A DNA stretch of 64,000 nt from Saccharothrix ecbatanensis (GTDB taxonomy: Bacteria > Actinomycetota > Actinomycetes > Mycobacteriales > Pseudonocardiaceae), in the NCBI RefSeq assembly GCF_014205015.1, contig NZ_JACHMO010000001.1, forward strand, positions 2,790,001-2,854,000. Reading direction: 5' to 3'. Shown here one piece after another: positions 61,199 through 64,000 of the stretch. Numbering within the stretch: position 1 is the first letter of the stretch; each line of letters opens with the position of its first letter. Position numbers and translations under genes: made by a program. The notes below the pieces were generated by a model. That model was given only the letters and a program-made list of their open reading frames with translations. It made no database searches and had not been told where the DNA came from.

Positions 61199-62369
61199 GG
61201 AGTTCCCACAGCCGCCGCCACGTGCGCGCGCCCGACTCGGCCCGCCGTCGCACCGCGCCGTCCCAGTAGCCGAGCAACCGGACCGCGTCGGACGGGTCGT
61301 CCTTGCGGACCACGCCGAGCAAATGCCCTGGCAGCAACGACAACGGGTCGCGGTCGCCGGGGAAGTACGCGTCGGCCAACCCGAGCGAGGTCGCCACCGA
61401 CACCGCCTCCGCCGTGCTCATCACGGTGGACGGCCGTTCGACCGCCCAGCCCTCCTCGGACACCCCGTTGCGCAGGTCGCGGAACGCGGTGACCAGCACT
61501 TCCAGCACCACGTCGTCCACCGAGAACGGCGCGCTGACCCGTTCCAGCGCGGCGCTCGCCTGCCGTCGCACCAACGCCGTCTCGGCCGCCAGGTCGCCGA
61601 TCGGTCCGACGGCCTCGAAGTTGAACCGCCGCTTCAACGCCGCCGACATCTCCGACACGCCCCGGTCGCGCAGGTTCGCGGTGGCGATCACGGTGAAGCC
61701 GGGCGCGGCGTGCACGGTCGCGGCGTCCGTGCCGGACAGCTCGGGCACGGCGATGCGCCGGTCGGACAGGATCGACACCAACGCGTCCTGCACCTCCGGC
61801 AGGCACCGGGTGACCTCTTCGACCCGCACCACCCCGCCGCCACGCATTGCGTTGAACACCGGTGACGGCACCAGCGCACGCGGACTCGGCCCCTCGGCCA
61901 GCAGCAACGCGTAGTTCCAGCCGTAGCGCAACTGGTCCTCGGTCGTGCCCGCCGTGCCCTGGACGACGAGCTGGCTGCTGCCGGACACCGCGGCGGCCAG
62001 CAGCTCGGACAGCATCGACTTGGCCGTGCCCGGTTCGCCGACCAGCAGCAGGCCACGCTCGCCAGCGAGCGTCACCACCGCCCGTTCGACCAGCGCGCGC
62101 TCGCCCACGAACTTCGGGCTGATCAGCAGCCGGGACGGCACGCCGTCCACCGAGACGCCCTTGGGCAGCGCCAGAACGTCGCCACTGCCCATCACGAACG
62201 TCACCACGGCACGCGGTGTGAGCCGCCATCCGGGAGGCCGGGGGCCGCTGTCGAAAGCCGCCAGGAACGCCAACTCCTCGCGGAAGGCGTCCTCGGCCGG
62301 TTCGACCTGCCTGGGGCCGGCCGCTGTCGGTTCGACCCCAGTGGGTTCGACCTCAGCTGATGCGGTCAC
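61179..62369 (-). CDS. MoxR-type AAA ATPase (YehL-like)
   Basis: The 396-residue ATPase has Walker A GEPGTAKSM (from residue 111) with Ala in place of the usual Gly before Lys, Walker B-like VVRVEEVTRCLPEVQDALVS, sensor 1 FTVIATANLRDRGVSEM and the arginine-finger region ALKRRFNFEAVGP. MoxR-type ATPases remodel partner proteins together with VWA proteins. The first 35 residues are a flexible acidic leader. It starts at GTG overlapping the upstream gene (GTGA) and overlaps the DUF5682-VWA gene by 20 nt, so a complex of the products is likely. Confidence 0.9.
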   Translation of the reverse strand: MTASAEVEPTGVEPTAAGPRQVEPAEDAFREELAFLAAFDSGPRPPGWRLTPRAVVTFVMGSGDVLALPKGVSVDGVPSRLLISPKFVGERALVERAVVTLAGERGLLLVGEPGTAKSMLSELLAAAVSGSSQLVVQGTAGTTEDQLRYGWNYALLLAEGPSPRALVPSPVFNAMRGGGVVRVEEVTRCLPEVQDALVSILSDRRIAVPELSGTDAATVHAAPGFTVIATANLRDRGVSEMSAALKRRFNFEAVGPIGDLAAETALVRRQASAALERVSAPFSVDDVVLEVLVTAFRDLRNGVSEEGWAVERPSTVMSTAEAVSVATSLGLADAYFPGDRDPLSLLPGHLLGVVRKDDPSDAVRLLGYWDGAVRRRAESGARTWRRLWELRDVLDA

Positions 62370-64000
62370 CTGCGTCCTCCGGTCTTCAACTCTTCGTAGG
62401 CGGGGGTGTCGCCGTCGAGAACCCGCTGCCACGCGCGCGCGAACAGGTCCGCGACGGGTTCCAGCGGCACGATCGCGCCCGGCCGGTCCTTGGTGTACTC
62501 GAACATCGGCGCCTTCCACATCTCCAGCGGCAGGTGCGGCGTCGACAACGCCAGCCACCCGCCGGGCAGGAACAGCGACCGCCCGGCCCGCGCGCGTTTC
62601 GCGGTGAGCACCAGATCGGTCCCGGCGAGCGCGGCACGGGCTTGCTTCAGCCGGGCGGGCTTCCACCCGGTCCACCTGGCCACGTTCGCGTCCGTCGGGT
62701 CGGGCAGCGCCAGGAGTTGCAGGTACAGCGCCGCCGCGTCCTCGGGCAGCCCGAACCGCTCGGCGGCCTCCGCCACCAACGCGGGCACGGACACCGTCGG
62801 GTCCTGGTGGTACGCGGCCGGGTCGACACCCTCGGGCGCCGGCACCGCACATGCGGCGGTGAGGCGGTCGTCCGCCAGCAGGTCCAGCATCCGCAGCGTG
62901 TCGTGCCCGCTCGAGATCGTGGCGACGGCGACCAGCACCTCGTGGTCGCCGGGCCCGATCAGGCCGGGACGCGCCACCACGCGGCAGTACTCGTCGCCGA
63001 CACGGGCCATCTCCAGCCAGCCGTGGAACCCGTAGACCTCGGTCGTGGTGGGCTCGTCGACGTCGAGCAGCGCGCAGACCTTGTCCAGACTGACCCAGCG
63101 GCCGAGTTCCACGGCGAAACCGGGGTCCGCGACCCGTTGCCGGGCCAGTGCCAACGCCTCCGGCAGCCGGGCACGCAGCGGCGAGCCGGACGGCAGCCGG
63201 TGCGCCAGCCACAGCAACACCTGCGGCACCGCCCACAGCGCCATCCGCTCGAACCCGTCGGGGTGACGGGCCTCCAGTCCGGTGCCGTTGAACGTCAGCT
63301 CGGCGTCCTTGGTGAGCCACGACGTGAGCTCGGGGTTGAGCACGCCCGTCACGTACTCGCCGACGCGCTGCACCTGCACGAACTTCACCGCGTCCGCCAG
63401 CACGTCGTCCGGCACCGGCGTCCGCTGCCCGTGCGCGGCGGTCCACACCTCGGCGACCGCGTCCACGTCGGGGCCGCGGGTCCACAGGTCGGCCGGGTCC
63501 GCGGGCACCGCGGCGGCCAGCAGCCGGCGGAGGTACCAGCGCGACAGCCCTTGCAGCCGTTCCTTGGCCGCCTTCGCCCCGGCCGCGGACAGGTCGAGCA
63601 ACTGCCGTTCGGCGGCGTCGAGGAACTTCGCGCCCCACTGGAGCACGCCGGGCATCCCGGCCAGCAGGACGGTCGCCTCGGCGTTGCTCAGACCCGTGCG
63701 CTCCACCAGCGCGGGCACCGCCTCGGGGAACCACGGCGCCGGGCCGCGTTCCGCGAGCACGTCGAGGAACCGGGTGATCCGCTCGCGCGGGAACGGCGTC
63801 CGCACCTCGTCGGCGTTCTCGACCCGCCAGTCCTTCGGCAGGTGGAACACGCCGGGCGTGCGGCTGAACTGCACGCCGTTGAACCGGCTGCCGGGCTCGT
63901 TGCGCCACTGGGACTCGAACAGGGCGATGAACCCGTCGCGCACCGGCACGACCCGCCCCTTCGGGGTGGTCTGGCCCCCGGTCACGACCACGCCGACAGT
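62366..64000 (-). CDS. Large operon protein, YehI/DUF4132-like (5' end outside window)
   Basis: At least 544 C-terminal residues are present and the frame is still open at the right edge. The sequence is helical and rich in Trp and Leu (LQGLSRWYLRRLLAAAVPADP, RMALWAVPQVLLWLAHRLP, EVYGFHGWLEMARVGDEYC, GRSLFLPGGWLALSTPHLPL). I do not recognise a catalytic motif. I call it YehI/DUF4132-like mainly because it occupies the place of yehI upstream of a MoxR ATPase, a DUF5682 protein, a VWA domain and a SWIM protein. It overlaps the ATPase gene by 4 nt. A GTG at 63991 is an internal codon and not a convincing start. Confidence 0.6.
   Translation of the reverse strand, partial: TVGVVVTGGQTTPKGRVVPVRDGFIALFESQWRNEPGSRFNGVQFSRTPGVFHLPKDWRVENADEVRTPFPRERITRFLDVLAERGPAPWFPEAVPALVERTGLSNAEATVLLAGMPGVLQWGAKFLDAAERQLLDLSAAGAKAAKERLQGLSRWYLRRLLAAAVPADPADLWTRGPDVDAVAEVWTAAHGQRTPVPDDVLADAVKFVQVQRVGEYVTGVLNPELTSWLTKDAELTFNGTGLEARHPDGFERMALWAVPQVLLWLAHRLPSGSPLRARLPEALALARQRVADPGFAVELGRWVSLDKVCALLDVDEPTTTEVYGFHGWLEMARVGDEYCRVVARPGLIGPGDHEVLVAVATISSGHDTLRMLDLLADDRLTAACAVPAPEGVDPAAYHQDPTVSVPALVAEAAERFGLPEDAAALYLQLLALPDPTDANVARWTGWKPARLKQARAALAGTDLVLTAKRARAGRSLFLPGGWLALSTPHLPLEMWKAPMFEYTKDRPGAIVPLEPVADLFARAWQRVLDGDTPAYEELKTGGRR

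Noticed and set aside
63908..63991. GTG at 63991 as the true start of the last gene
   Set aside because: The frame stays open to the window edge with protein-like sequence and no ribosome site, so the gene very likely begins beyond 64000.
1..64000. tRNA, rRNA or CRISPR arrays
   Set aside because: I saw no cloverleaf with a TTCGAATC-like arm, no rRNA-like conserved stretch and no regularly spaced repeats anywhere in the window.

Overview
The window is very GC-rich, with many GTG and some TTG starts, a DtxR/IdeR-type iron box, a mycothiol-dependent-type enzyme and SD-less starts placed 6-7 nt after a -10 hexamer. This points to a filamentous actinomycete. Its polysaccharide enzymes and CtpH/CtpI-like P-type ATPase would suit a Pseudonocardiales genus such as Saccharothrix, Lentzea or Actinosynnema, but the genus is inference. 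Coding is dense: about 47 protein genes, no tRNA or rRNA, no CRISPR, no insertion sequence, and no gene-free stretch longer than about 300 nt.

Layout. (1) 1-4.8 kb: the end of a GH42 beta-galactosidase, a GH67 alpha-glucuronidase, a GDSL esterase and a secreted DUF4082 protein, all suited to hemicellulose breakdown. (2) 4.8-18.2 kb: a 1461-residue P-type ATPase with a dead second ATPase module, a GT1-type glycosyltransferase, a PucR-like regulator, an erythromycin-esterase homologue, a QsdR-like regulator, a translationally coupled pair of secreted alpha/beta hydrolases and a DUF4328 membrane protein. (3) 18.3-24.2 kb: a glutamate-cysteine ligase, then an 858-residue fusion of a TPR-like segment, a membrane helix, an amino-acid-type periplasmic binding domain and a complete pentameric ligand-gated ion channel, followed by an AGE-family sugar epimerase and a methyltransferase. 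(4) 24.2-35.2 kb: a sugar locus with a LacI repressor, a lipoprotein/two-permease ABC importer without its own ATPase, an intracellular GH127, a secreted clan GH-A hydrolase with a CBM35-like module, and a Tat-exported GH127 carrying an inserted LamG domain. The theme is L-arabinose-containing polymers. An orphan double-operator promoter lies just past the end of lacI.

(5) 35.4-41.8 kb: a small ribosome-hibernation-like protein, then a four-gene overlapping operon behind an IdeR-like box: iron-type binding protein, permease, ATPase, and an 812-residue adenylation-carrier protein-membrane acyltransferase fusion. (6) 42-47.8 kb: a mycothiol-dependent-type enzyme, a KtrB/KtrA potassium system, NhaA, a GNAT acetyltransferase and a CPBP protease. 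(7) 47.8-50.6 kb: a drug-type ABC exporter divergent from a regulator that joins an IS30-type HTH to a MarR-like domain. (8) 50.6-55.9 kb: a maltokinase-cap-like protein, a flavin L-amino-acid oxidase divergent from atypical trpB-trpA paralogues, and a GntR regulator. (9) 55.9-64 kb: a minus-strand operon of a large protein cut by the window edge, a MoxR-type AAA ATPase, a DUF5682-VWA fusion and a SWIM zinc-finger protein, matching the order of the Escherichia coli yehI-L-M-P-Q cluster.

The strongest candidates for new biology are the binding-protein/ion-channel fusion (19777-22353) and the iron-box operon ending in a one-chain activation-to-membrane-transfer enzyme (35776-41813). Next come the MoxR-VWA-SWIM operon and the oxidase/trpBA cassette.
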